Positions 1 through 11,389 of a DNA stretch of 64,000 nt are shown piece after piece (position 1 is the stretch's first letter; every line of letters starts with the position of its first letter). Under the pieces are notes generated by a model. The model was not told where the DNA came from, searched no databases, and worked only from the letters and a program-made list of their open reading frames with translations. Source of the DNA: Myotis daubentonii (taxonomy: Eukaryota > Chordata > Mammalia > Chiroptera > Vespertilionidae). Position numbers and translations under genes: made by a program. The stretch lies in assembly GCF_963259705.1 (NCBI RefSeq), contig NC_081844.1, positions 101,954,671 through 102,018,670 on the forward strand, given 5' to 3'.

Positions 1-39
1 ACTCTGAATTCTGCTCCGTTACTTATGAAATTAAGCAGT

Positions 40-439
40 AAAAAGGAAGGAATTCTTACCATTTGCAGCAGCATGGATGGAACTGGAGAGCATTATGCTA
101 AGCAAAATAAGCCAGTCAGAGAAAGGTAAGTATCACATGATCTCACTCATTTGTGGATCATGACCTCACTCATTTTTGGAATATAATGAACAACATAAAC
201 TGATGAACAAAAACAGATCCAGAGACAGAGGCATCGATCACACCATCAAACCTCAGAGGGAAGGTAGGGGAGGGTGGGGGTAAGGGGGAGAGATCAATCA
301 AAGGACTTGTATGCATGCATATAAGCCCAACCAATGGACACAGACACCAGGGGGGTGAGGGCATGAGTGGGAAGGTGGGAGGGGGGCATTGTGGGGATAA
401 GGACACATATGTAATACCTTAATCTATAAAGAAAAAAAA
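40..439 (+). mobile_element. L1 LINE, 5'-truncated 3' end (bat L1)
   Basis: This is the last part of an L1 retrotransposon: the conserved block after ORF2 (GCATGGATGGAACTGGAGAG, then GCATTATGCTAAGCAAAAT), a G-rich 3' UTR and an A-rich tail near 425-439. It is flanked by a 13-bp target-site duplication, GAAATTAAGCAGT at 27-39 and GAAATGAAGCAGT at 440-452, with one mismatch. That fixes both ends and shows an ordinary target-primed insertion with a severe 5' truncation. No coding capacity remains. Confidence 0.85.
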
Positions 440-452
440 GAAATGAAGCAGT

Positions 453-2562
453 GATACTGTCTGCCCAGGTGTATGTGACTGGTTTTAATTGAGGCATGCT
501 TATGGATACAATAAAGAACATGGACACCAGGTTCAGCCTTAGCCTAGTTCCCTTTGGAAAAGTCAGTCACCTCAGCAGGCAGTCAGCTTCCAGTGAAGTT
601 GTTCACAGAATCCATTAATGCAAGCTGCTTGCCGCTGACTGCTTCCTGGGAACACATGCTTCATGGAGGGGACAACAAGTGAAGGACCTTTTTGAAGAAC
701 CTAGAGATCAAGCTCAAGAAAGAATAGGTCTCAGAATTTCTGCTTGGCCCCCAATACAGTCATGTACAATTGATACTTAAATGAAAACAACTCTATGGCG
801 ATGAGGGCGCCTGTATCAGAGAGAGCAAACACATTAAAATGTTTCAGTGGTACTTAAGGCAGTAAGCATCCTCTCACTCTTGCTTGCTTCAGCAGTATCC
901 AATCCAAAGATGCACCAATACCCACACAACGTGGGTGTATGTACCCTTTGAGAAGTTTTTAGTGAACTAAGTTTTTCAATAAAGTTAACCTATATTTTTA
1001 CCTTGAAAAATTTTTGGAAAGCATAATGATTTCTGTTACAGAATTCATTAGGTCTTACCTGGGAGATTTAAGAAAGCAAAAAGCTGGAAAGAATCATGTT
1101 ATGCCATAAAGGAGTCTTAGTTGGTTACCTGGAGTTCAAGAGGCTATAATCATGATGCACAGGTGTGTCCCTGCTTCAGCACCCCTCCTCCTGCCACACA
1201 CACACACACTTAACACTGCGTCTTTTTGTCTTGGCCTCCCATAGCAGTCCTTGAGCTCAGTGAACTACTATTTAACAAGTCCAGCATTCTCTGTGTCTCT
1301 TTGTTTCTTCTGTTCTAAACATTAGTCATGTTTTGTTTGTGTGGTTTTTTTGAGAGAGAAGGATTGTTCTGAAAATCACATTCCCTCCTGAGGCCCAGTA
1401 ATTGGTTGCCTTCTTTGACAGTTAACCCTGATTCAAATGTTGATCCTGGTAGTTAAGTCTCAGTTTAACACCCTTGGGAGTAGTAACTTCTGAATGAGAA
1501 GAGCCTTAAAGCTGCTCAAAGACCACTTCAGAGGTGCCATAGAATAGCAGACTGGGGGGGGGGGGGCAGTGGTGCGGGTAGAGGGACATTTGTAATACTT
1601 TCAACATTCAAGATGATTTTTAAAAAGGATACTATAAGACTAGAGGTTCTGGCTTCATTTAATCTAAGCACAATGGGATTTAGGGAGAGAAGATGAGTGT
1701 GGAGGAGAGGAGAGCCTATTGTTGAAAGAAATGGGAAAACTGCAATTCCTTCTAAGAAAGAGATTGGATTGAACTTGGCATTGACACATTGAGAAGGAAC
1801 TAGCTATCTAACCCAAGCAAGAGCAAAGGATTTAGGGAGGGTTCTTGATGAAGTTTTACAATTAGAAAATTATCAGAACAAGGTTTACAACTAACAAGCT
1901 TGTGCTTATTACTATTCTGCCAATGCACACACACACACAAGTCACACTCAAGTTTAGGGCCTCAATACAGAGCTCAGCTCCCTAAAGGATTGACTGGTGG
2001 AAGGACAGATGGATTGATAAGTATGCAGGTGAAGGGAAGCCCTCATAATTAATGAGTGAACACAACTTCTGACCTTAAAATATCATTACTGGTACATTTG
2101 AGAGATGAAAGTGAGAATTCCACTTCATTATTGTAGCCAGATGCAGGAAACAAAGATTTATGCCAAAAGTCTCCAAGCTCATCTCTTCCCAGGCAATTGG
2201 TGAAATGTCACGTTTGCTGTATCCAGAGTAAGCCAAGGAACTGCTAATACTGGAAGCTCTGAATAATCATCACATAGCAACTGCCTGGAGAAACCTGGCT
2301 CCAGTTTTAGAGGACTTCCGTTGACTGAGGCCTTAATTGTTGGCTCTGGCTTACTGCTGCCTGCAGTCTCAACCCCCACCCTCTACTGAGCCTCACTATT
2401 GCCTTTTCCACTCCAGTTAACACGTTATTATAAGATCTTATACTCATTGCTTTTATTTTGGATTGTTGTTATGTTTGCATTTCTTTAATAATAGCTGATA
2501 GAAGATACAGTTAAATATAAAGAGTTGGCTGTAATATTTCAGATTTAAGCTCCCTCATTTTT
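453..2562. other. No recognisable gene or repeat
   Basis: I recognise no feature here. The stretch is moderately AT-rich, with short CA runs near 1197 and 1930 and a G run at about 1554-1566. An AATAAA hexamer lies near 979 but has no open frame upstream and no poly(A) tract after it. Confidence 0.5.
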
Positions 2563-2700
2563 CTTGTTCTGTGACCCTGAGTGAGGAAGTTAAGTTCTCT
2601 GAGCCTCACAGATTATAGTGAGGAATGAGAAGATGCTTATGAAAACTGTTAGAATAATGTTTGGTAATAGTAAACCCTCAAGTAGCTATTGTTATTATTT
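2563..2700 (+). repeat. MIR SINE fragment
   Basis: The order TGTGACCCTGAG..., AAGTT...TCTGAGCCTCA, a short 'GAGG..TGAGAAGAT' stretch and a closing 'AGTAAACCCTCAAGTAGCTATTGTTATTATT' type end follows the 3' half of a mammalian-wide interspersed repeat. Divergence is high, as expected for this old family. Confidence 0.5.
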
Positions 2701-4479
2701 TAAAGTTTTAAAGTATATTTATCCCTCTCTTTTGCATTATTATATTCTATAACTGAGCATAATGTTTCAGCTCTTTTTTGTATTTCCCATAGAAAGCATT
2801 TTTTCTGTTATATTCTTTATAAAATATATCCTTTGATACATTTTTTTCAATACCCACACATAAATTTTGAAAGTTAAAACAGTGCTCTCTCACTATAATG
2901 TTCTCTTGCTACCCCCACACACTTGTTAAACCAAACATATTAGTATTGCTTCCCTACAAATCAATGAATTAACACAATTTGAAAGCATTCAAGTCAAACT
3001 AACTCTGCCATAAGACGAATCACTGAATGGTGTTAGGTATCTGTTTAGCCTCTGTGGATTCTCAAATAACACAATCTGTTACAAGAATAAAATAGATAAT
3101 TGATTTGCAATGATGATGGGAAGCACAAGAATGCCTTTGGCATTGTTTTTTTATTTCTATGCAGAGATCTATGAAGAACAGAAGAAAAGAGAACCCTGTT
3201 TATATGGCTCACTTCTGTACAGTTCATGCAACCATTTATGGCTTCTTTTGCTATTCTCTTTAATTGATTCCTTATTCAGCAAATAGAAGTAAGATACACT
3301 TAACCTTGTGAATAGTTCTTTAGGGGGGTACATATTCAGATTTGATTGGGTCTCAATTGGGTCACTTTCATTGACCTGAAGGTCATAAAAAGAGCATGCT
3401 GGCTGCTTCTGGGTAAGTGATATTGAATTAAATCTCTTCAGAGACTAGTTTAAAGCCTGGAAAAGTCTTCTGGCTTAAACAGCGCAAGATAATTGGAGTG
3501 TCTTGTGGCATCGAGTGTTTGAGTGCAAATTAATATTTCGGTGTGATTGCTTGCTGTATGTTTTAAAGAACTCCCATTGAAAGTGAGTTTAGTTTACACA
3601 CAAGCCTCACAGTTATCTATTGAGAACAGTTGCAAGTAGCAGTTACAGCACTAATTACTGGACAATCATTCTTTTAGGATATGAAGTTCAGGTCATGTTC
3701 CCATGGCACCTTAAACAAGTATCTACATGAGTCAGGGTGTTTCAAAAGTTAAATGCCTTCTGAAGACATAAATTTAATTGAAATTCCACAAAGCAGTATT
3801 TCTGTTGTGTGTGTTTTCTTGTTTTGAGATAATGATTCCTTTCTCTCTTGTTAAAGAATGAATAGTGAAATTTGGGATTTGGAGGACAGATAAAATAAGG
3901 ACAAGAGGGGTCCTTGTGAAATCTTGTCATATAGATGTCCGTGAAATGACCCCCACATAGAATGGCTTTCTTGAAGTTTTTAGCCCCATGCAGCCACCCC
4001 CCTTGGCTTTTCTGCACTCTGATTCTCCTAACTGGATGAATGATTTTAATTTATTAAAATAGATAGATTTCCTGCTCATTTATCAACATATATTTTAACT
4101 TTAAAGCATTTTTATTCCGCAAGGTAATGCTCTAGACACACAACACTCAGAAAGGACCATCTCTAAATCCATTTATTTTCTCATATCCCAGATTAAAACC
4201 TCTAGGGACTTTGTTTTTAATGGGTTTAGAGGTGGGACAGTTGGTGCTCAAGCGTGTTTTATTCATTAGATACCAGTTGGGTAAGGCCTATGAACTTATC
4301 AAGGAGCTTAAAAAATGCTTGAGACATGAAAAAAAAGTATTATTTCAAGTATGGAAAAAAGGACCCTGAATTTCAAATCAATGCATGTTTAATTCAATGC
4401 CCATTACATAGTATAGCAATTCTATTAACTGTTAAGTGTCATAACATTGGAAAGTAATTTGCAGATTCAGTGCCCTTTT
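2701..4479. other. No recognisable gene or repeat
   Basis: AT-rich sequence with several poly-T patches. Six-frame reading gives only short frames with no domain I recognise. Part could be conserved non-coding DNA, but that cannot be judged without alignment. Confidence 0.5.
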
Positions 4480-4800
4480 TTTCTTTAATTCTTTATTGTT
4501 TAAAGTATTGCATATGTCTCCTTTTTCCCCTCATTGAGCTCTCCCTGGCACTCCCACCCACTATGCCCTCACCCCCCTGGTGTGTGTGTCCATTGGTTAT
4601 GCTTATATGCATGCATACAAGTCCTTAGGTTGATCTCTTCCCCTCACTCCTCAGCCTCCCCTGCCTCCCTTCTGAGGTTTGACTGATTGTTCTATGCTTC
4701 TGTGTCTCTGGATCTATTTTTCTTCGTCCATTTATGTTGTTCATTATATTCCACAAATGAGTGAGATCGTGCCCTTTGTTTTTTTCATAAGAATTCCTAT
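4480..4800 (-). mobile_element. L1 LINE 3' end (bat L1)
   Basis: This is the reverse complement of the same L1 3' UTR as the copy at 40-439. It has a T-rich stretch at the left (the poly-A tail of the minus-strand element), the CACCCCCCTGGTGTGTGTGTCC block, TTGGTTATGCTTATATGCAT, and the block ending at CCACAAATGAGTGAGATC. It is 5'-truncated. I see no convincing target duplication. Confidence 0.8.
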
Positions 4801-5094
4801 GAATGTGCAATGCCTGTTAGTGAGGCACTGCCTTCATAAGTGAAGTGAGTGACATATAGCCATATAATTTCTAATACAAAGTTACAAATGATCATTCTTC
4901 ACAAATTTAAACTCAGTTTAATATCAAACATGGATGCCTGTTCATATTTTCAATATGATGTGAGGTATTGCCTCAGAAAATAAATAAGTACCTTGAACAT
5001 CTCAGAAACACGGAAGTGGTCCTCTTGACCCTGAGCAAATAGACATGTTTTCTACTTACCTTTTATCATCAAATGCATTAAGAATAGAAAGCAT

Positions 5095-5595
5095 GATCTT
5101 GAAGAAATATTGCATACTTATCCTCATAAAAACATTATTTATATTAGGCAAGAGGTGCAAGCAACAGAATGTTTATTGATGGATGAGTGGATAAACAAAT
5201 TATGGCATATACATAAAATGGAATATTATTCAGCCTTTAAAAGAAGGAAATCCTGACACCTGACACAAGATGGGTGACTCCCCAGTACATTTTGCTGGGT
5301 GAAATGAGCCAGCCACAAAAGGACAAATTTTATGTAATTCCATTTCTGAGAGGTATCTAAAGTATTCAAATTCATAGGGACAGAAAGTCACATCACGGTT
5401 CCTAAGACCGGGGGGAAGGGGGGGGGGGGGCAGGACATGGGGAGTTACCAAGCATCAGTTCTGTGTGATGAAGGAGGTGTGGAGGTCTGCTGCACAACAG
5501 AGTGAATGTGCTTAACACTGTTGCACTGCATACTTACAAAAGTTAAGATGGTAGGATTTATATTATATGGTTTTTACCATAATTTAAAAAACCGT
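5095..5595 (+). mobile_element. Older L1 (L1M-type) 3' end
   Basis: The text follows the L1M 3' end in order: 'ggatgagtggataaacaaattatgg', ATGGAATATTATTCAGCC, 'gggtgaaatgagccagccac', 'gagaggtatctaaagtattc', a G-rich block containing a G run (about 5410-5430), and a closing 'aaaagttaagatggtaggatt...' block. Divergence is much greater than in the copies at 40-439 and 4480-4800, so it is an older insertion. Confidence 0.75.
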
Positions 5596-6597
5596 ATTAT
5601 AATAAGTTACTGACTCCTTGCTTTATTCCTGGGAGTGTGCTGTATAGAGAAATACTTTGATAAGCACAAAAGTTCTCTTATTCCTATCACTTTTTCTGAC
5701 ATCGTGTAAGAGAAAACCATAAGGAAGACTAATTTATTATTTCTCAAACTTGAATAATTTAAACCCATTTTAAATTAAATATAAAGTATATAATTCCACT
5801 TATATGGAAAAAATCACTGAAAGGTAGGACATAATTTAATTTTGTTATAAGGTTAATAACATATGTACATAAGTAAAACCTGAATGAACAAATGGCATTT
5901 ACCTTTTGGACAATTACACAGCAAACAAAAATTATAAATGACACTATTCTATCGCCTTTATTTCCTTTAAATGTGCGAATTCTTTGTATGGCAGTGTAGG
6001 TACATTTGCCATACCTTTACTTGGGAGAAATCATTTTCACATTGCTCCATTTTACATGGTCTGCCTCACGTTCTTTTCTTGTTAGTGCAGCACAATAAAA
6101 AATAGTATGAGATCTCCAACATCATGAAAAAAGTAAATGCAGATGTCAGCATTTAAATAGTGCGTCAGTACTTAGTATAAATGCTTCAACCTGATGATTT
6201 GGAAATGCTTATGTTTATGTTTTTGGTTTTTAATGAGAGAAGAAGCCCATTTCAATGATAGACAAATACTCATTTATATAATTCAAGATGGTAAAATGGA
6301 TGACCATGTCTGAGCTATTTGAAATTCACCCCATTATATCTATGTTTTGTCTGTTTTCCAATTTAAGCCTAAATTGCTCACTGGACATAATTGATAGTTT
6401 GAACCAAATTAATTATAATTGACGAAGTATATGGTTCAGAAAAGAGAAAAGGTAGACATACTTTGCATAAGGATAGTGGCCACAAAATATTTGAACACAA
6501 AGGAGATTTAGATCAGAGGTTTCTTGGAGACTAGCTAAAGAAACCAAAGTGTTGTGGTAACTGGAACAATTGAGATTAGGTAAACTAATTCCATGGT
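5596..6597. other. No recognisable gene or repeat
   Basis: AT-rich sequence without a supported feature. Confidence 0.5.
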
Positions 6598-6632
6598 TCT
6601 CTCTCTCTCTCTCTTTTTTTTTTTTTTTTTTG
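6598..6632. repeat. (TC)n-(T)n tract
   Basis: A short CT microsatellite runs directly into about 19 T residues. It could be the remnant of an antisense retroposon tail, but no retroposon body adjoins it. Confidence 0.8.
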
Positions 6633-6771
6633 AAATGGTCTATTATTGCTTTGGTTCAGTTTCAAAGAAAGCATTGTATCGTATTGCTATTGGCAGGGAA
6701 AACAAATGGTTGGGAATTGTAATTAGATTGTGGGGAAGAAATTATGATGATACATCTTCTCTTATTCAGTA

Positions 6772-7189
6772 CTAGAGGCCCAGTGCACAAAACTTGTGCA
6801 CTCGGGGAGATGGTCCCTCAGCCTGGCCTGCACCCGATTGCAGTCTGGGACCCCTCAGGGGATGACCACCTGCTGGCTTAGGCCCCAAATCCCCAGGGAT
6901 CTGGCCCAAGCCAGCTGTCAGATATCCTTCTCACAGTCCAGCACTCTCGCAGTCCGGGACCCCTCGCTCTTTACCACTTGCATGCAGCGGAGGCAGGAAG
7001 GCTCCCGCCACTACCACTGTACTTGCCAGCCGTGAGTTTGGCTTCTGGCTGAGCAGCACTCCCCCCGTGGGAGCACACTGACCACCAGGGGGCAGCTTCT
7101 GCATTGAGTGTCTGCCCCCTGATGGTCAGTGCATGTCATAGCGACCGGTCGTTCTGCTGTTTGGTTGATTAGCCTTTTATTATATAGGA
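6772..7189 (-). mobile_element. Non-autonomous Helitron (HeliBat type)
   Basis: Both ends are exact. The left end reads A|CTAGAGGCCCAGTGCACAA, the reverse complement of the Helitron 3' terminus. Its hairpin is formed by GTGCAC, a short loop and GTGCAC, followed by CTAG and a T in the minus sense. The right end reads TTTTATTATATAGGA|T, the reverse complement of the TCCTATATAATAAAA 5' terminus. There is no target duplication, as expected for rolling-circle elements inserting between A and T. The interior holds the family's CACCAGGGGGCAG block twice. It encodes no Rep/helicase, so it must have been mobilised in trans. Confidence 0.92.
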
Positions 7190-7535
7190 TATTCAATTTC
7201 TGGCTTTGATGCTTATTTCATCATTCTTGTATTATCAATTTTTTTTCTTAGCTCCCTCTTCCTTCTTTTATAAAAACTATAGAGGTAAGTGAAGTCCCAA
7301 AAATGGTCTGTATGTTCATGAACTTACTTTGTTCTAAAATAAAAGGTCCTAAGTTAAAATTGGGACATGAATTGTTCCACAATCAGAAACTCATTCCCAA
7401 GATAATACTGAAATCATTGGTGACCTCCTAAAGAGAGGGTGTAGTATGAAACATGGACATAATTGTTTTTTCTTGGGGGAAAGTTTTAGCATAGACTCCT
7501 GTACATTCATTATTCTAGAAATCTATAGTGTCTCT

Positions 7536-7538
<3 letters not shown>
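7190..7538. other. No recognisable gene or repeat
   Basis: No supported feature in this short AT-rich interval. Confidence 0.5.

Positions 7539-7597
<59 letters not shown>
7539..7597. repeat. (TC)n microsatellite
   Basis: A nearly perfect CT dinucleotide array of about 59 bp. It abuts the ancient repeat that begins at about 7600. Confidence 0.95.
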
Positions 7598-7738
7598 ACA
7601 CACTGTTTTATTGGATGTCAAACATTTTGAATTTTATTATATTGAAAGCTGGATATTTTTGTCTTCCTATAAAAATTCTTGACGTTTATTATGAGATGTA
7701 GCTAAATTACTGAGGAATATTTTGATCCTTTCAGATCT

Positions 7739-7975
7739 TTTTCTTTTTTTTTTTTGAATGAATATATTTTTATTGACTTCAGAGAGAGGAAGGGAGAAGG
7801 AGAGAGGGATAGACGCATCAATTTTGAGTGAGAATCATTGATTGGCTGCCTCCTGCATGCCCCCTACCAGGGATCGAGCCTGCTATCAAGTCATGTGCTC
7901 TGACTGGGAATCTAACTATGACCTCCTGGTTCATGGGTTGGCACTTAATCACTGATTGCCCACACCAGCTGGGCA
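7739..7975 (-). mobile_element. Ves SINE
   Basis: An antisense Ves SINE. It has a T-rich tail side, then TTTTATTGACTTCAGAGAGA, a purine-rich tract, and the 'GGGATCGAGCC' and 'TAATCACTGATTGCC' blocks, which are the reverse complement of the tRNA-like B and A boxes. The family is transcribed by RNA polymerase III and moved by L1. Partial target duplications are visible as ATCCTTTCA at 7725-7733 and at 7976-7984. Confidence 0.9.
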
Positions 7976-8329
7976 ATCCTTTCAAGTCTTGTTTTTGAGG
8001 TTTGTTGAGCAGACTAACAAGGTTATATTCTTATTAGTCTAGGGTTAATTATTCTCCATTATATGGTAGAAGAAACTCTTCAGAGTACGCTACTTAATCC
8101 CTTCTGAATTTTGAGGGTCTCCAGTTTACCTGTTGGGAACAGGTACTTTTCTATGCCTGTCTGAACACTGAATATTTCCACCCCCCCCCATCATTTTAGG
8201 CTGTTCTTAGGGCCACCACTTGTTTTCTTGCATGCACACACAGATCACCACCCTGCCAAATATGGAGAGATACTTGCTATGGACTCATGGAGTTCTCTCT
8301 CTGTGTGTTCTTTCCTCCGTAAAACTCTG

Positions 8330-8360
8330 TCAAATGCTCTACCACTGAGCTATACCCCCC
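8330..8360 (-). mobile_element. tRNA-Cys(GCA) 5'-half insertion (tRNA fragment)
   Basis: In the minus sense this 31-nt stretch reads GGGGGGTATAGCTCAGTGGT followed by AGAGCATTTGA. That is the acceptor 5' strand, D-arm and anticodon-stem 5' side of cysteine tRNA. It stops just before the anticodon, so it is not a gene. It is bracketed by TAAAACTCTG at 8320-8329 and 8362-8371, a perfect 10-bp target-site duplication, inside an older repeat. This fits insertion of a processed tRNA 5' half rather than decay of a whole tRNA gene. Confidence 0.75.
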
Positions 8361-8660
8361 ATAAAACTCTGGCTTGCAAACTCTGTCTTTCTTAATCTTC
8401 CTATCCTCTTGGTACAATATCCTCAAATCAAGCATTCTGCAAGGCTCGGCCCCATTTCCCTCTTCCTGTGCTGCAGTGTGGAAACTTTCTCAGAGCAGTA
8501 AACTGGGGAAATTGTCAGGCTCAGCTTGGGCTCAGGAAGCATTGCCGTTCGTTACTGATATCCAGTGTCTTGAAAAGCATCGTTTCATATATGTCCATTT
8601 TTGGATGTTTCTAGATAGAAGGTAATTCTGGTTTTGTTACTTCACCTTGGCTTGAAGCAG

Positions 8661-10193
8661 ATATTCCCTAAGGGTAATTTTAAAATACTAAAACAAGCTT
8701 ACTCTCAGGGTATAGTAGGATGTAATTTCATGTTTGATATTCCTAGGAGGACAAAGAATATTTCCTAGTCAGGTTTTCAGGAAAAGTATTCTTGCAGAAG
8801 GAGATCTTATAGTTTTGATAAACTCTGGAGAAGATAGCAATAGCACAATATTTGGTGACTTGTATGAGCTTGCTTCTTACCAAGAACAGCACACATTCTT
8901 GGAATCTTAGCCAATATTTAGTGTTGTTGTGCATGGTACCCTGCTGATTGCTGGAATTAGCTGAATTGTCTTCTAACCTATCTTGTGATTGGTTCAACGT
9001 AAGGAGTGTTTGTTTTGGATTCACAGTGCTCTACTAGGTGTTGGCAGAATACTGAGAGAATGGAAACATAATCTCTTGATTTCAGAAGTTGAAAGTCTGG
9101 TGGACAATAGAATACCTTTCCCTAAAAAATAGTATAAAATTAAGAAAAAGTTTCTTCAGAAACTTCATTTTTAAAATGTTAACAAATACTTCACTTTTAT
9201 TAATGTCTTACTTTGAATGTATTAATTTAAAGTGGTAGGACTTAGGGTGATATTAATTACAGTCTTAAATATATACATATACTATCTGGCTTATTGTTAA
9301 GAAGACAAAGATATAAGTGTGTAACTTTTAGAATATAAATACCTCCACCTATTTATTCCCACCTTACCACATAGCACTGTATTGTCTAGATAGCCCATAA
9401 TTTATTTCACAATATTCATTTTTAACATTTATATACATCTAATTTTTCTCTTCTATAGTTAATGCTTTGACACACATTCTTATTTATATGCAAAATTTAA
9501 TACATTCATAGATTTACAAAATTGTATGAATATTTCCATGAATTAGACTTTTAGGAGACATAGAATTACATAATTTTACTATGATCATAACTGCCACATT
9601 GCCTTCCCTAATTAATTGTTCTTGGTTTATAATATATGTAAAAATTAGTAATAATAATAATGCTTGCCTCTTGGATCTGTAAGGTCTGGTATAAAACAAT
9701 ATTCATTTGAGATTTAATCAAACTGTAAAACATAATCTATACATTTTTTCAGTTGTTTATATAAATAATGATTATGTAATGATAAGGTGTCAATTACTAA
9801 TTTAGAACTACTCAACTAAGTTGATGGTCTAAATAATATTTATCCATTATGAATCCATAATTATATGTAATTAGCCTATTACAAAATAGATGTCAAATCT
9901 TCTGTGTCAATGTCTTAAGAGACCAAATGAGAATATTTACCTTCAGAAATAGATTTGTGTGTGAATGATGTATAGTAAATACTTCATTACTTTCAATTTT
10001 GTAGTTTGAACTAACCTCATAAGCAATTCTCTCCACTTTGAGAGTTCTGGCATATAAGTAGGTAGATTTTTCATGCAACCCTTTCCATGTCTTTATTTGC
10101 ATCTGTTACTCTGATTGATAATCATAAGAACAGCAAATGGAGAGAGATGGACATAGACCCACTTTCTCTCTTTCAGAGTATTACCAACAGTAA
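8661..10193. other. No recognisable gene or repeat
   Basis: AT-rich sequence. The short open frames on both strands show no domain or family signature. Confidence 0.5.
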
Positions 10194-10510
10194 TCCTATA
10201 TAATAAAAGCCCAGCAACCTAACAGCGGAATGACTAGAACGACTGCTCGACCAGTCGCTATGACATGCCCTGGCCACAAGGGGTCAGACACTCAATGCAG
10301 GAGCTGCCCCATGGTGGTGAGTGTGTTTTCCCACAGTGGGAGCACTGCTTGGCTGACAAGGATGAGTGGTGCTCCCACACGGGAACAGCCACTCGGTGGG
10401 CAGGTCCATAGCCTCTCAGCTGACCAGGATGAGCAGCGCTCCCACAGCTTGCCAATCCCTGAAGGCCATGCCCCCCACCAGTGCACGAATCCTGTGCACT
10501 GGGCCTCTAG
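10194..10510 (+). mobile_element. Non-autonomous Helitron (HeliBat type)
   Basis: It starts A|TCCTATATAATAAAAGCCC at 10194 and ends GTGCACTGGGCCTCTAG|T at 10510, so both ends are canonical. The subterminal GTGCACGAATCCTGTGCAC hairpin is intact. The interior contains the CAGGAGCTGCCCC block and repeats of a 'gggagc..tgctgctt...tgac..gatgag' unit. Open frames of up to 106 codons here come from GC-rich sequence and are not genes. Confidence 0.92.
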
Positions 10511-10747
10511 TAGAGATAATAATTGAAGGAAGGTAGGGTTGTTGCAATTTATTGGGCATGTTGCAACAATGCTTCCTCTGGGCACAGAATGAAATAAACC
10601 AACAGCCTGCATTTTAAAAACATTGAGTTTTCCTAGTAATGTTTTATGTGGGTAAATAGATCATATCCTCATAATGAGGATATATTAAACTTTTGCTCTT
10701 CTCTCTGATGTATACCCATTGTCAGCCCATATATATCTCCATCTAAC

Positions 10748-10749
<2 letters not shown>

Positions 10750-10794
<45 letters not shown>
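10750..10794. repeat. (ATCT)n microsatellite
   Basis: About eleven tandem ATCT tetramers. The array directly precedes the left copy of the 139-bp direct repeat that flanks the next Helitron. Confidence 0.95.
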
Positions 10795-10796
<2 letters not shown>

Positions 10797-10933
10797 TTTA
10801 GCATTTCCATGTGCTACTTATTAGGAAACCAGTTATGAAATCATCAGAAAGATCTTTGGTTTGGAAGCTGATGAGATATACATAACGCTTTGGGCTGCTG
10901 AATTAGCATGGAAAATTTAGGACGCTTATACAC
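10795..10933 (+). repeat. 139-bp direct repeat, left copy
   Basis: This segment starts ATTTTAGCATTTCCATGTGC and ends near GACGCTTATACAC. It matches 11251-11389 at roughly 93-95% by eye, with a few substitutions and short indels. It is not a transposon family I know. The copies face the same way and are separated by exactly one Helitron. Confidence 0.9.
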
Positions 10934-10936
10934 TAT

Positions 10937-11251
10937 AGTAGAAGCCAGTGCATGGATTCATGCACTGGTGGGGTCCCTCAGCCTGGCCTGTGGGGATCGG
11001 GCCAAAACTGGCTCTTCAACATCCCTTGAGAGGTCCTGGATTGCGAGAGGGTAGTTCTTGGGTGACACACACTGGAATCAGACTCCCTCCTCTCTGGTTC
11101 CAAGTGTGTCACCCAAGAACTGCACCTGCCAAGTCACCGCAGCTAAGCAGCTCCTGCATTGAGGTCTGCTCCCTGGTGGTCATTGCACATCATAGCTACT
11201 GGTTGGATGGTCGACTGGTCAGATGGTCACTTAGGCTTTTATATATATAGA
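10937..11251 (-). mobile_element. Non-autonomous Helitron (variant 5' end)
   Basis: The left side has the hairpin GTGCATGGATTCATGCAC next to a decayed CTAG terminus ('agtagaagcc'). The right end reads GGCTTTTATATATATAGA|T, the antisense of the TCTATATATATAAAAGCC variant 5' end. The interior is the 'gtccctcagcctggcctg...' Helitron body with a 'gtgtcaccc' inverted pair. The left terminus is uncertain by a few bases. Confidence 0.85.
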
Positions 11252-11389
11252 TTTTAGCATTTCCATGTGCTACTTGTTAGAAACAAGTTATGAAATCATC
11301 GAAAAGATCTTTGGTTTGGAAGCTGATGAGACATACATAAAGCTTTGGGCTGCTGAATTAGCATGGAAAATTTAGGACGCCTATACTCT
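11252..11389 (+). repeat. 139-bp direct repeat, right copy
   Basis: The right copy of the 10795-10933 repeat. The shared ATTTTAGCATT start includes the Helitron-terminal A at 11251. Sequence after 11389 (CTGCATGATAAAATC) has no counterpart after the left copy, so the duplicated unit ends there. Confidence 0.9.

Larger units (their letters stand above)
7600..8660 (-). mobile_element. Ancient L1-like repeat, interrupted
   Basis: From 7600 to 7735 and again from 7976 to 8660 the text resembles a common ancient mammalian repeat read in antisense. Recognisable parts are 'tattggatgtcaaacatt', 'gctggatatttttgt', 'cctgttgggaacagg', 'gagcagtaaactggggaaa' and a final TTACTTCACCTTGGCTTGAA. I believe it is an old L1 3' region, but the family name is uncertain. 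It is interrupted by a Ves SINE (7739-7975) and by a tRNA-derived insertion at about 8330-8360. Confidence 0.55.

Noticed and set aside
540..1000. Possible processed pseudogene ending in AATAAA near 979
   Set aside because: There is no recognisable protein in any frame, no poly-A tract after the signal and no flanking duplication.
6772..7189. GTGCAC...GTGCAC palindromes read as terminal inverted repeats of a cut-and-paste transposon
   Set aside because: The palindrome occurs only at one end, next to CTAG, as a Helitron 3' hairpin. The other end is TC and there is no target duplication.
10795..11389. The 139-bp repeats as an ordinary target-site duplication
   Set aside because: It is far too long for any known integrase or L1 insertion, and Helitrons make none. 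It is kept as an unexplained duplication.
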